DNA of 64,000 bases from Bdellovibrionales bacterium (lineage in GTDB: Bacteria; Bdellovibrionota; Bdellovibrionia; Bdellovibrionales; UBA1609). The notes beneath the pieces were generated by a model. The model was not told where the DNA came from. It did not search any database and saw only the letters and a list, made by a program, of their open reading frames with translations. Each line of letters starts with the position of its first letter. Within the stretch, counting starts at the first letter, position 1. The translations under genes and the position numbers were made by a program. Location of the stretch: NCBI GenBank assembly GCA_028819545.1, contig JAPPLG010000028.1, forward strand, positions 69,646-133,645, read 5' to 3'. This document shows, in pieces, positions 26,092-35,908 of this stretch.

Positions 26092-27098
26092 TCCAGGCTG
26101 GCGGATTCAAGAATTTTTAAAATCACTTCATCATAAGAGAAGCCATCATGTTGAGCGGACTTGGGCAGAAGAGAGAGAGGAGTCAAACCCGGTAAAGTAT
26201 TAAATTCCAAAAGATAAATATTCTCTTTTTTATCTATTAGAAAATCAGCGCGGCCATAAGATGTGATTTGAAACAACTTCTGGATTTCTTTTGTTATCTC
26301 TTTTAATTTTTCAATCATATTTGTATTCAGTCGCGGAGGAACAAAGTACTGAGTTTGGTTTTTTTCATACTTTCTTTTGAAATCGTAAAAATGCCCCTTA
26401 GCAGGTTGAATCTCTACAGGAGTTAAGATCTTTTCATTTAAAATAGGGACAGCCACTTCAATTCCTTCAATATATTGTTCTATTAAGATATTATTGTCTA
26501 TTTTAAATACTTCTTTAAGGGCATTTGTCCAATCTTTTGGAGAGCGGCAAATATATACTCCAATACTGGAGCCGGATCGGGAAGGTTTCACTACACAAGG
26601 AAGAAAACAGGGGTGTTCCATTATTTCTTTTTCTAAAATATAAAAAGGAACGTGTTTATAAGGCTCAGAAAGTTTAATATTTTTGCCCAGGTGAGAGTAA
26701 TCCAGATTCAAATGTTCATGAGATGAATTTTTTTGTAGATGAATAAAAGATGGTGTTGTTATTTTTTGAAGAGACAGCCATTTTTTAAATAAGATTTTGT
26801 CCATACACAGAGAGCTTAGTAAGACGCCGCTTCCTGTATAGGGAATTTTCAAATACTCTAAAATCCCTTGTAAAGTGCCATCTTCTCCATAGGGGCCGTG
26901 CACAGCTAAAAAAGCCAGGCCAGGTTTATAGGATTTTAATTTTTCAATAAGGTTTGTATCTGCTGAAAAAACTTCAAAAGATAATTTTAATCTTTTTAAA
27001 GCTTGAGCTGTGTTTTGACCTGTAATCAAAGAGATATCTCTTTCAATTCCAAATCCTCCTTGTATAAGAGCAATTTTTTTTGTGTTTATAGAGTTCAT
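26082..27098 (-). CDS. ddl: D-alanine--D-alanine ligase
   Basis: The 338-residue ATP-grasp enzyme makes the D-Ala-D-Ala dipeptide for the peptidoglycan stem. The N-terminal KIALIQGGFGIERDISLITG matches the Ddl start, and FLAVHGPYGEDGTLQGIL and GVLLSSLCMDKILFK follow. The ATP-grasp loop is PCVVKPSRSGSSIGVYI, and C-terminal metal/ATP ligands lie in LEFNTLPGLT. The ATG at 27098 overlaps the murB stop as ATGA and was preferred; an upstream ATG at 27110 would add four residues. Gene order HExxH protein-murB-ddl suggests a cell-envelope operon. It converges with ctaA. Confidence 0.95.
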   Translation of the reverse strand: MNSINTKKIALIQGGFGIERDISLITGQNTAQALKRLKLSFEVFSADTNLIEKLKSYKPGLAFLAVHGPYGEDGTLQGILEYLKIPYTGSGVLLSSLCMDKILFKKWLSLQKITTPSFIHLQKNSSHEHLNLDYSHLGKNIKLSEPYKHVPFYILEKEIMEHPCFLPCVVKPSRSGSSIGVYICRSPKDWTNALKEVFKIDNNILIEQYIEGIEVAVPILNEKILTPVEIQPAKGHFYDFKRKYEKNQTQYFVPPRLNTNMIEKLKEITKEIQKLFQITSYGRADFLIDKKENIYLLEFNTLPGLTPLSLLPKSAQHDGFSYDEVILKILESASLDYL

Positions 27099-27991
27099 GT
27101 CTGATCCCATTCGCCTATGTAATGCACTTCAGGCTGTAGGTGGATATTAAATTTATCCTTAACTGTTTTTTGAACATGACAAATAATTTGGTGAATATCA
27201 AGAGCTGTTGCTGAGTCTTTGTTAATAATAAAGTTGGCGTGCTTTTTTGAAATTTTAGCGCCGCCTATTTGAAGACCTTTTAAACCGGACTCTTCAATCA
27301 ATTTTCCAGCTTTATTATTTTGAGGGTTTCTAAAAACAGAGCCGCAACTCGGATGATTCAGAGGCTGAGATGTTAATCTTTTGCGGTTGATTTGACGTAA
27401 TTGCTGATGAAAATTTTCCATTTCTTTAAAAGGCCATTTCAAACTTACCCGATAAATAATTCCTTCCTCCCACCCTGTACAGGATCTATAATTCCATCGC
27501 AGATCTTCTTTTTTAAAGATTTTTATTTGGTGGTCTTTAAAAGAAAGTACTTCGATAAAATCAACAATTTGAGAAAATTCATAGGGGTGTACATCGTAAC
27601 TTACCCCTGCATTCATAACAACTCCGCCTCCCATATCTCCAGGCAGGCCGCATAGAAATAAGGCAGGAGCTAATTTTAATTCAGAAAAAATTTTAAAGAC
27701 TTGATACTTGGGTGTTCCGGATAAAGATAAAATTTGAATATAATCTTTACTTTTATTTATTTCAAAAGACTGTAGGTGCTTTAAGTGGATCACAAGACCC
27801 TTGATGCCTTGGTCGCTGATCAGACTGTTTGTTCCTCCACTGAGTACGGTAATAGGAAGCTTTTTCTCATTTCCCCATAGACAGCATTTTTTTAATTCAC
27901 TTAAATTTTTAGGGGAATAAAAGTACTCAGCAGGCCCTCCCACTTTCCATCCGTTAAACTGTTTAAGAGAAACTTGTGTTTGAATTTCCAT
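27095..27991 (-). CDS. murB: UDP-N-acetylenolpyruvoylglucosamine reductase
   Basis: This 298-residue FAD enzyme reduces UDP-GlcNAc-enolpyruvate to UDP-MurNAc in the cytoplasm. Seen motifs: FNGWKVGGPAEYF at about 13-25 (FAD-binding start), ITVLSGGTNSLISD near 47, CGLPGDMGGGVVMNAGV near 113 and SCGSVFRNP near 215 with the catalytic serine. The C-terminal KHANFIINKDSATALDI and QPEVHYIGEW follow. Its size and the lack of a long extra domain fit type II MurB. Its ATG overlaps the stop of the upstream gene by one base, and its stop overlaps ddl, so the three are translationally coupled. Confidence 0.95.
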   Translation of the reverse strand: MEIQTQVSLKQFNGWKVGGPAEYFYSPKNLSELKKCCLWGNEKKLPITVLSGGTNSLISDQGIKGLVIHLKHLQSFEINKSKDYIQILSLSGTPKYQVFKIFSELKLAPALFLCGLPGDMGGGVVMNAGVSYDVHPYEFSQIVDFIEVLSFKDHQIKIFKKEDLRWNYRSCTGWEEGIIYRVSLKWPFKEMENFHQQLRQINRKRLTSQPLNHPSCGSVFRNPQNNKAGKLIEESGLKGLQIGGAKISKKHANFIINKDSATALDIHQIICHVQKTVKDKFNIHLQPEVHYIGEWDQT

Positions 27992-29136
27992 TATGTATTC
28001 GAATTAAGAGCTGTGCGTACTGTTTGAGTAAAAATATTTACACTTTCTTCCAATAAAAGTTCATATTTTTCAAAGAGGGCATCTACTTCCATATCTGTCG
28101 CATTTGTTGAGCGATATACATCTACATTATGAGTGTTGAAGGTATTAAGGAGTTGAGTTTCAGCAAAAATAGCAAGCGGGTTGGCTATACTTGAAAACCT
28201 TAAAATTTGTAATAAGGATTGGCTGTCTGTTATTTGACTAAGTGTGGGGCGTTCTTGTGGGTTTAGTTCATGTGTGATCATCCAGTAAATAACTTCTGCT
28301 TTCTTGTTTTCTTCTGTTGGAAGCTGATCTATATGGGCAACAATTTTCTTGTTTATTGAGGGATTTTCTGGAAACAGAGGAGTGTCGTATTGGTCAATGA
28401 TGATATGTTCAAATTCATGTAGTATATTTCCAAGGGGAGTCATGTAAGTGCCGTCTACATACCTTCCTTGTCGGGATAATTCAAAAGGGACAATTTGCGC
28501 ACCAGTTTTTGTTGGTTGATTTAATGCAAGTACTCCCAAATTAGAAGTTGTCGGCAGAATTACTTTTTTTGGAAAAACGGTAAGAGCCTTTTTTATAAGA
28601 TCTAAATCTTTATTAGAGTTTTCAGTATTTTCAATATAGCCTGCAAGTGTATCATGGGTTTTATACCTAACCAAAAATGACAAACTTTCAGAGATTTCAT
28701 GAGAAGCTAGAGCCGCTAATCTTATATTAAATAACAGCCACCAGTGAAGAGTCACTTGTCGGTTGTCAATTCGTTCTAAAGCTTCCTGTTTAAGTTTGTT
28801 TAATGTACCTAGTTTGTGTTGTTGGGTGTCTATAAGGCCTTTTTGAATATGTGTGAGATGTTTGTAGATAAAAAATATCAGATTTTCAATATGAACTCTT
28901 TTTGGATCTATAAGGCGACTTTTTAAAAATTTTCCTAATTCGGTGATATTATGAACAGCATTGAGTCCGGCATAAAACCCCGGCTCTGTATATCCTGATT
29001 TTTGAGCTTTTTTTTCTTCTTTGGATTTAGGTATTTCAACAAAGCTTAAACTTTGTGCACAGGCGCTCTCTGCATATGAAGTATACGGGAAATAAGAGAT
29101 AATAAGAGATAAAATGATTATAATTATTTTGCTCAT
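27991..29136 (-). CDS. Secreted protein with HExxH motif, possible metallopeptidase
   Basis: The 381-residue product starts with a clear signal peptide (MSKIIIIILSLIISYF, cleavage after YAESA or nearby). I do not recognise the family. Near residue 240-244 it has HEFEH, which fits the HExxH zinc-peptidase pattern, within GNILHEFEHIIIDQY. Acidic residues that could serve as third ligand follow at about 295 (EVIYWMITHE). The N-terminal half is helical. Coupling to murB and ddl suggests an envelope role, but that is inference, and a chance HExxH is possible. The 137 bases upstream contain no other gene. Confidence 0.6.
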   Translation of the reverse strand: MSKIIIIILSLIISYFPYTSYAESACAQSLSFVEIPKSKEEKKAQKSGYTEPGFYAGLNAVHNITELGKFLKSRLIDPKRVHIENLIFFIYKHLTHIQKGLIDTQQHKLGTLNKLKQEALERIDNRQVTLHWWLLFNIRLAALASHEISESLSFLVRYKTHDTLAGYIENTENSNKDLDLIKKALTVFPKKVILPTTSNLGVLALNQPTKTGAQIVPFELSRQGRYVDGTYMTPLGNILHEFEHIIIDQYDTPLFPENPSINKKIVAHIDQLPTEENKKAEVIYWMITHELNPQERPTLSQITDSQSLLQILRFSSIANPLAIFAETQLLNTFNTHNVDVYRSTNATDMEVDALFEKYELLLEESVNIFTQTVRTALNSNT

Positions 29137-29273
29137 AATGTCTCCACTTTAATATTGCAAAAGTCCACTATAAGTAAATCTGTAAGGAATAAGTTTTCAA
29201 GTAAAATATATTATTTGTGTAAAAAATTCATTACTGGACTAGAATAAAAGTAATTTTTGTGGCTTTAAAAAGT

Positions 29274-31658
29274 TTATTGGCAGGACTCACAAATTTCAGG
29301 GTTTTCTAAATTATTTAGGTTATTTTTTTGTACTGTTACTTTTGAAATGCGTGTGGCAGGGCGGGATCTTAAATAATAACTTGTTTTAATTCCTTGCTTC
29401 CATGCATACATATACATGCTGGAAAGCTTTCCAATAGAAGGAGTTTCAATAAATAAATTAAGGGACTGGCTCTGGTCGATAAAAGGCCCTCTGGCTTTAG
29501 CCAGATCAATTAAGGCTTTTTGAGGAAGCTCCCAAGCTGTTCTGTAAATTTTCTTTAAGGACTCCGGTATAGATGAAATCTGTTGAATAGAGCCGTCATT
29601 GATTTTAATCTCGTTTTGGATAGCTTCACTCCATAAACCTATTTCTTTAAGGCTTTCCACCAGGTACTTGTTGATTTGAATAAACTCTCCGGAAAGTGTT
29701 TCTCTTTTAAATAAATTTGAAATTTGCGGCTCAATAGCTTCATATACGCCTGAAATGGAAGCAATTGTTGCTGTAGGTGCAATGGCAATCATTAGAGAAT
29801 TTCTTAAACCGTGTTCAGAAATTTGTTCTTTGAGTTTAGCCCATCTTTTTTGGTTTTTTGGTTTTTCAGACCATAAATCAAACTGCAGTGTCAAATCTGA
29901 GGCTCGGGTTTGTTTAAAAGCAGGGTGAGGTCCGTGTTTAGCGGATAAATCACAGGAAGTTTTCACAGCGTGATAATAAATTTCTTCTTGGATGTCTCTG
30001 GAAAGCGCTAAAGCTTCCGGGCTGTCAAAAGGAAGTTTTAGCTTAAACAGCAAATCCTGCCAGCCCATTAAACCCAAGCCAATAGGCCTCCATTGGCTGT
30101 TGGAAGCTTTGGAGGTATCAATAGGATAAAAATTAATATCAATGACACGGTCTAGAAAAGTGCAGGCCATCTTTACTGTTTTAGCGAGCTTTTTCCACTG
30201 TACTTTATCTTGGGGGTGATAAAAGTTGCTGAGGTTTATAGACCCTAAATTGCAGACTGCTGTTTGTGTTTCTGAAGTTACTTCTAAAATTTCAGTGCAG
30301 AGATTGGATAAGTGTACAACATTCCCTTTTTCTTTTGTTTGATTGCATTTTTTATTGGCATGGTCTTTAAAGGTCATCCAGCCGTTTCCTGTTTCAGCAA
30401 GGGTTTTCATCATTCTGGAATATAAATTACGTGAAGGAATAGTGCGTACAGCAAGCCCCTCTTTTTCAGCTTTTAAGTACGCTTCCTCAAATTTATCTCC
30501 GAAAAGGTCTGTAAAATGAGGGACATCTTTAGGGTCAAATAAAGACCAGTCTTCACCTTTTTCCAGACGTTTCATGAAAAGATCAGGCACCCAGTTTGCT
30601 AAATTCAGATTATACGTACGTTGATTTTCGTCTCCCGTGTTGTCTTTTAGCTCTAAAAATTCTTCAATATCTGCATGCCATGTTTCAAGATAAATGCAGG
30701 CGGCTCCTTTTCTACGCCCGCCCTGATTGACTGCAGAAACAGAAGAATCCAGGGTTTTTAAGAAGGGGACAATGCCGTTGGAATGTCCGTTGGTTCCTTT
30801 AATAAGAGAGCCTCTTGAGCGCACTCTGGAAAAAGAAACTCCAATTCCTCCAGCATACTTGGATAATAAGGCAATATCTTTATATTTGTCATAAATAGAG
30901 CTTAAGCTGTCTTTAGGGGAATCCAGCAGGTAGCAGGATGACAGTTGTGATTTTGTAGAGCCGGAATTAAATAATGTAGGGGAGCTGGGCATATAATCCA
31001 AGCTGGAAATCAAGTCATAAAATTCTTTTGCTTCTTTAAAAGTTTTAGAAAGCCCGCAGGCTACACGTAAAAAGAAATATTGAGGAGTTTCAATCACCAA
31101 GCGGGTGTCCGGATGTTTAAGAAGATAACGGTCATAAATAGTTCGAATGCCAAAATATTCCAGACGACGTGATTGTTGTTTATTTACAACAATATTGAAA
31201 GCTTCTTTATTTTCTTTAATGAAAGAAAAAGCCTCTTTGGAGATAAGGTTTAAATCATAAGCTTTTTTAGCGGATTTGTAGAAGTTTGTAATTTGCTGGC
31301 TGGTGACTTCTTCTTCAATATATCGATCCATCAGGCGTGAAGCCAGTAAGGAATATTGGGGGTCTTCTGAAATAAGCAGGGAAGCTGTACGAATACACAG
31401 TTGATCCAACTCTTTTGTGGAGGCTCCGTCGTAAAGACCGCTAATAGCTTTTGTAGCCACCCGCATGGGATCCACTTCGTCCAGTCCGGAGGAGCAGGCC
31501 AATACAACATTAATAATTTTGTTAACATTGACAGGTTCAAGAGAGCCATCTCTCTTTTTGACGCTCATTATTTTGGGTGTGGTTTGATCGCTTGCAGAAG
31601 ACGGTCTTTTGGAGTTGTTTTCGTTAAGATTGGGCTCTGTAATCATATCCTGTGACAT
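29274..31658 (-). CDS. nrdA: Class Ia ribonucleotide reductase alpha subunit
   Basis: This 794-residue catalytic subunit reduces ribonucleoside diphosphates. An N-terminal ATP-cone (about 32-115, starting MSVKKRDGSLEPVNVNK) provides allosteric activity control. The ten-stranded barrel follows with SSCYLLDSPKDSLSSIY, GGIGVSFSRVRSRGS, the radical-site NLCTEILEV with its cysteine, and PTATIASISGVYEAIEP. The C-terminal redox tail ends CESCQ. I chose the ATG at 31658, which has GAGG five bases upstream; the frame extends ten codons further to a TTG. The 357-base region before it is gene-free and must hold control sites. nrdB is 11 kb away. Confidence 0.95.
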   Translation of the reverse strand: MSQDMITEPNLNENNSKRPSSASDQTTPKIMSVKKRDGSLEPVNVNKIINVVLACSSGLDEVDPMRVATKAISGLYDGASTKELDQLCIRTASLLISEDPQYSLLASRLMDRYIEEEVTSQQITNFYKSAKKAYDLNLISKEAFSFIKENKEAFNIVVNKQQSRRLEYFGIRTIYDRYLLKHPDTRLVIETPQYFFLRVACGLSKTFKEAKEFYDLISSLDYMPSSPTLFNSGSTKSQLSSCYLLDSPKDSLSSIYDKYKDIALLSKYAGGIGVSFSRVRSRGSLIKGTNGHSNGIVPFLKTLDSSVSAVNQGGRRKGAACIYLETWHADIEEFLELKDNTGDENQRTYNLNLANWVPDLFMKRLEKGEDWSLFDPKDVPHFTDLFGDKFEEAYLKAEKEGLAVRTIPSRNLYSRMMKTLAETGNGWMTFKDHANKKCNQTKEKGNVVHLSNLCTEILEVTSETQTAVCNLGSINLSNFYHPQDKVQWKKLAKTVKMACTFLDRVIDINFYPIDTSKASNSQWRPIGLGLMGWQDLLFKLKLPFDSPEALALSRDIQEEIYYHAVKTSCDLSAKHGPHPAFKQTRASDLTLQFDLWSEKPKNQKRWAKLKEQISEHGLRNSLMIAIAPTATIASISGVYEAIEPQISNLFKRETLSGEFIQINKYLVESLKEIGLWSEAIQNEIKINDGSIQQISSIPESLKKIYRTAWELPQKALIDLAKARGPFIDQSQSLNLFIETPSIGKLSSMYMYAWKQGIKTSYYLRSRPATRISKVTVQKNNLNNLENPEICESCQ

Positions 31659-31688
31659 ACCATCCTCGTTCTTGTCATGGACAAGCAA

Positions 31689-32045
31689 GTATCTGCTGTT
31701 TTAAATGTGAAGTCAGGTTTTAAGTTTTGCATCATTTATAATTTTTATGACATCTGTGGAAAAATGGTAGGTGGGATTTGCAGTATTTTTAAAATCTTGG
31801 CCAATGTCTTTTATTGCCTTGTGTAAGGATGAAAAAAAATAAAATTTTCTTGACTGGGTTTTAAGAAATAAGTCCAGCTTAACAGTGTAAATATCTTGTT
31901 AAGAAAAATCCTTATTTTTTATCCTTATATATAAAGAGTGTAATATTTTCACTTTATAGGTGTATTATAGAGGGGTTTCGAGGAAATTAAGGAGTAAGGG
32001 TTGGAAAATATTGTATAATGCTTCCCTTATTTTCAATGAGTTAAG
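31689..32045. other. Gene-free divergent region between nrdA and an outer-membrane protein gene
   Basis: This 357-base region is very AT-rich. It holds a palindromic TTATATATAA within 31925-31945 and a TATAAT at about 32013, 30 bases before the plus-strand gene. I saw no clear NrdR boxes. Promoters for both directions must lie here, but I could not pair -35 and -10 boxes convincingly. Confidence 0.4.
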
Positions 32046-32057
32046 GTGAATGAAACT

Positions 32058-33455
32058 ATGTGTGTTCAAAGAATTTTTATTTTTGTTGTAGGGCTAATGT
32101 GTCTTTTTGTTCAGGCAAAAGACAAAGATGAACTGCATTTCAATTTCAGTGCTAAAGGAGATCGGTATATTAGTCCTAAGTCTTATCCGGATCAATTAGA
32201 CCAATATCTGAATATTCAAAGTCAAATTACCGTGCAGAAAGAATATAAATATATTTTTTACAATACAGATATAAGAATGCTTATTTCCTTAGATGAGAGT
32301 GAGCAGTACTTCGTGTCTGTGCCGTATGCCAATGTAGGATATAAATTGGAGGACATTCAGACATTGTCCTTTCTCAACTCCATTCATGCCTCAATAGGCC
32401 GCTCTAAAAACCATTGGAGCTGGATGGATAGTTATTGGGAATTGGGTTTATGGAATCCACGTAATGTGTTTGATTATTTTAATCCGGAAGAGTTAGGGAT
32501 TGTTGGTTCGGTTGTTACTGCCAAGGGAGATCAGTGGTCTTTAACAAGCTTGATAGGAGGAGTCTTTATACCCAATGAGCAGTCAGCTATGGGCAAAAAT
32601 AAGGCAGGAGCTTTTAAATCAAAATCACGATGGGCCACCCCTCCAGCTTCGAATTTATCTATACTGGATAAAAAATTAAATTCTTATTATTGGGTTCAGG
32701 AACCTTATCTGACAAATGTTTTGTTTCAGGGAAGCTATCTTTTTAATGCCTTTCTTGGGGATAAAAAAGACAAGTGGATTTCCTTTTCTTATGCACATAA
32801 GCCTTTAAACCAAAACTTTTACCGAGTGAAAAGCGGTATCAAAATTGATGAATCTTCCAAGTCCTTTTTAGACAGTGCCATTTATCATCACTCTTTTAAA
32901 CATCGTTTGGTAAATGTGGAATCCGGTTTGAAATGGAATCGATGGACTGTTGAACTGGGTCTTATGGATGAAGATTTGGATCCTATTGATCTGCCTGACA
33001 ATTGGATGGTTCCCAATGTCCCTGATAATGTTTTCTTTACGTCTGCGTCTGTTTCTGCAGACTTTTCACCTGTTTCCTGGAATAGAAATGTCGTTCGTGT
33101 CGCTTACTTAAGGTCATGGATTGAAGAAAATGACAACTCATCTCTCATTGGAGGAAATATAGATAATTTAGTTTCTTTGATGAGATTTAAATTAAGAGAA
33201 GGAATAGCTATAGATTGGGATACTCGTTTTTCATGGGAGGGTATAAACAAAGTTCATTCCTTTTTAAGGTACTGGTATGCCATAGATCAAAAAGGCGGAT
33301 GGCTTCAATGGAAGCTTAGTTATTTATTTCATTCTCAACTGCAACTCTTGTTTGAGCTGATAGTGATTGGGTCTATTGAGGATGAGAAGAAAGGGTTTTT
33401 TACATGGTATGGGAATAATGACCGCTTATCTCTAAAGGTGCAGTATGGTTTTTAA
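32058..33455 (+). CDS. Outer-membrane beta-barrel protein, hypothetical
   Basis: With the ATG at 32058 (AAGG 12 bases upstream) the product is 465 residues; a GTG at 32046 would add four. A signal peptide (MCVQRIFIFVVGLMCLFVQA) leads into a sequence full of aromatic, alternating strands (GLKWNRWTVELGLMDED, FLRYWYAIDQKGGWLQWKLS), and the protein ends VQYGF with a terminal phenylalanine as required for BAM-dependent insertion. No family is recognised. The stop overlaps the start of the next gene by 11 bases, so the barrel and a large lipoprotein are made together, a pairing seen for envelope assemblies. Confidence 0.75.
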   Translation: MCVQRIFIFVVGLMCLFVQAKDKDELHFNFSAKGDRYISPKSYPDQLDQYLNIQSQITVQKEYKYIFYNTDIRMLISLDESEQYFVSVPYANVGYKLEDIQTLSFLNSIHASIGRSKNHWSWMDSYWELGLWNPRNVFDYFNPEELGIVGSVVTAKGDQWSLTSLIGGVFIPNEQSAMGKNKAGAFKSKSRWATPPASNLSILDKKLNSYYWVQEPYLTNVLFQGSYLFNAFLGDKKDKWISFSYAHKPLNQNFYRVKSGIKIDESSKSFLDSAIYHHSFKHRLVNVESGLKWNRWTVELGLMDEDLDPIDLPDNWMVPNVPDNVFFTSASVSADFSPVSWNRNVVRVAYLRSWIEENDNSSLIGGNIDNLVSLMRFKLREGIAIDWDTRFSWEGINKVHSFLRYWYAIDQKGGWLQWKLSYLFHSQLQLLFELIVIGSIEDEKKGFFTWYGNNDRLSLKVQYGF

Positions 33456-35817
33456 AGTCTTTAAAATATTTTGTATAAGCATTTTTATTTATTTTTCAGC
33501 GGGGTGTGACCGGCTTGGGCTTCGTGTAGGAGAGTCTTACAAAGATCCGGCTTTCTCAGGAACAAACCTGGGGTGTATGAATGAACTTCGAGAACAGTTT
33601 GATAATTATGTTAAACAGAATCTTCGAAAAGGTGAGTTGGGTGTATTTTCCCAGTGTCTGACAACTGCTTTGACTATCTTTAAGCACCATGTTTCAGGTG
33701 AAAAAAGAGGAAATTACTCTCCTGAAGAGCTGAGGAATTTCCTGCATGAATTTTTCCTTCAGGATAGTGAAGTCAGTGATGAATTGCTACATCATCTGAT
33801 GGTCTTCAAAGCGGCTTTGGTTGGAGGCAGTACAGATTCTTTGACTTTAGATGAAATTGACCAACTTAATAATCGTATTCAGGTTATGGGAAAAATTATG
33901 GCGAATATTTACCCTTATAACCATATTTTGTTTAATCAAAAAAAATTATCTTTTAAGGAATTGAACAAGGGTGTGCAGGTCTTAAAAAAGACTTCAAGTG
34001 AGTTTTCCGATCAGATATTTCAAAATCCCTACTCTTTGAAATCAGCAGGCCAACTGTTTCAGGGGATTAGTCAGCTGATGGATTTTTCTTCAGATCAAAA
34101 TTTCTTGTGGTTAGGAGCTGTCAAAGCTCTTGCTCCTTTCATTTTAAACTCCTCTGCTAAAAAAGATATTATTTTGCCTAAAGAGTGGCCTGTATTGGCT
34201 GAGTCTATGACAGACCTTGCTTCTATATTGCTTCATGTGAGAACAACTCTCAGTCCGGTTTCTTTTTCTCAAAAAATACTTCATTATTCCAAGTCTTTTG
34301 AAACTTTGTTGGTGTTCTTAAAAAATAGAATAGATGAGGGGTCAATTTCCAGATCAGAGTTTCTTCAGTTGGTTCAAAATTTAAAAGAAGAAAATATCAT
34401 TCCTGAAAGGATGAGATACTCTTCTTTGGAAAGGGTTATTGATGTTGTTTTTGGAAAAATTATTGCTCAAATAGAGGAAGATTTTTCTTTTGGTGAAGAG
34501 GAGTTTTTGTGGCTGGCAAACTTTTATCAGACATGGAATCAGCGTCAAAAAGATATTCGCTTGGCTGTTTCAGATCCGGATTGGCAGGAGAAAGTCTCTG
34601 AAGAAAATAGCGGGGTTATTGCAGAATTGCTAAAATTTAAACCCTTGTATCGTGTGGAAGATGCAGGTTTTAATGTTTACTTAAGGTATCCTTCTCTGGT
34701 TCTGGAAGATAGGGAATCTGAAAAGTCTGAAGAGTTTATTTATAAAAATTTAAGTATGCATTCTCTTTATTGGCAGGCTACTTCAGCTGTTTTAGGGGGG
34801 TATGCAGAGTATCCTGATTATGGCCTTGTAGAAAGTGAATTTGGAAGTTTACTGATAGATTTTAGAAATTTTATTTCTGATCTGAGTGGTTTGGAGGCTT
34901 CAGATGTGGAGGTTGCAAACTATGGCAGAACAGAATTTATTGCAGGCCATCTTATGTTGTATGAGACAGAGGGTTTCCACGGAACAGATGAGCTTATTGA
35001 TTCTGATGGGAAAAGACTGGAAGTTGTATCTCAAAGAGAGGGTACAGAGTTTTTAGCCATGACAGGGTTTATTATAAAAACTCTAAAAGATTTAACACAG
35101 GGATTCTATCATATTTGTCCGTCTGCGATCAGTCGTTCTTGTTTTATAGACAATGTTGTATCTCTTATCCAAAATATTTCTTTTACAATGCCTCAACTTT
35201 CCAGTTTTTTAGAAAATATAACAGAGGAAGAAGCAGGTAAATATGCAGATCTTTTATTTAAAATATCTGTAGTGGATCCGGAGCAGATAGAAACATTGGA
35301 GTTCATTGCTCCTGTTCACATCAGAAATTTAGTATTCGCCTTGATGTATCAGGAAGTTACAATAACTCGTTATGATTTGAATGAAAATACTTTGCTGGAT
35401 AAAGTGGAATTAGTGAAGGATGAAGATGAGTTAATAGAAAATACGTATCAACTTTATGATGGTTTAATTAAATATTTTGGAGTCGATTTATTTTGTAGAG
35501 ATCCTCAGAGTTTTGAGGAGCAAATTGGATTTGTTTATAACTATATTGTGAGGCATCTTATACTGCCTCCTCGAGGCCCCGATATGAATTGTTTGTTTAA
35601 CAAAGCCAGTACTTATGGGGTTGAAGCCTTTGTTCAATTTACTGATTTGTGGTCTGCTCAAATAGACCGTATAAGGTTAATGGAGTTAGCTCTTCATCTT
35701 GTACAGGTGATGAGGGTTCAATCTTCAAAGATTATGTCTGCTGATAACTCTTGTGAAACATATGAGCAGGAAGGTGAGGGGCCCTCTCTACTTCAGCAGA
35801 TTATGGCTTGTTTTTAA
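33445..35817 (+). CDS. Large hypothetical lipoprotein
   Basis: The 790-residue product has a lipoprotein signal peptide ending in the lipobox FSAGC (Cys21). The remainder is mostly helical with many cysteines spread along the chain (for example FSQCLTTAL, YHICPSAISRSC and LFCRDPQS). Segments such as RYDLNENTLLDKVEL (near residue 650) resemble EF-hand-like loops with Asp/Asn at alternate positions, but I would not call calcium binding on this alone. No family is recognised. It is coupled to the upstream barrel gene by overlap; the DUF885 lipoprotein follows after about 90 bases. Confidence 0.65.
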   Translation: MVFKVFKIFCISIFIYFSAGCDRLGLRVGESYKDPAFSGTNLGCMNELREQFDNYVKQNLRKGELGVFSQCLTTALTIFKHHVSGEKRGNYSPEELRNFLHEFFLQDSEVSDELLHHLMVFKAALVGGSTDSLTLDEIDQLNNRIQVMGKIMANIYPYNHILFNQKKLSFKELNKGVQVLKKTSSEFSDQIFQNPYSLKSAGQLFQGISQLMDFSSDQNFLWLGAVKALAPFILNSSAKKDIILPKEWPVLAESMTDLASILLHVRTTLSPVSFSQKILHYSKSFETLLVFLKNRIDEGSISRSEFLQLVQNLKEENIIPERMRYSSLERVIDVVFGKIIAQIEEDFSFGEEEFLWLANFYQTWNQRQKDIRLAVSDPDWQEKVSEENSGVIAELLKFKPLYRVEDAGFNVYLRYPSLVLEDRESEKSEEFIYKNLSMHSLYWQATSAVLGGYAEYPDYGLVESEFGSLLIDFRNFISDLSGLEASDVEVANYGRTEFIAGHLMLYETEGFHGTDELIDSDGKRLEVVSQREGTEFLAMTGFIIKTLKDLTQGFYHICPSAISRSCFIDNVVSLIQNISFTMPQLSSFLENITEEEAGKYADLLFKISVVDPEQIETLEFIAPVHIRNLVFALMYQEVTITRYDLNENTLLDKVELVKDEDELIENTYQLYDGLIKYFGVDLFCRDPQSFEEQIGFVYNYIVRHLILPPRGPDMNCLFNKASTYGVEAFVQFTDLWSAQIDRIRLMELALHLVQVMRVQSSKIMSADNSCETYEQEGEGPSLLQQIMACF

Positions 35818-35908
35818 TCAAAATAACTGAATGGCGTGCCTTTATATTTTGAAACACTGTACAAAAACTAGACACTTTCTACCCGGAAGGTTATATTTCT
35901 TCCAAGTA

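Noticed and set aside
31689..32045. NrdR boxes in front of nrdA
   Set aside because: TTATATATAA is palindromic but lacks the flanking ACAC/GTGT of the NrdR consensus, and no second box at suitable spacing was seen.
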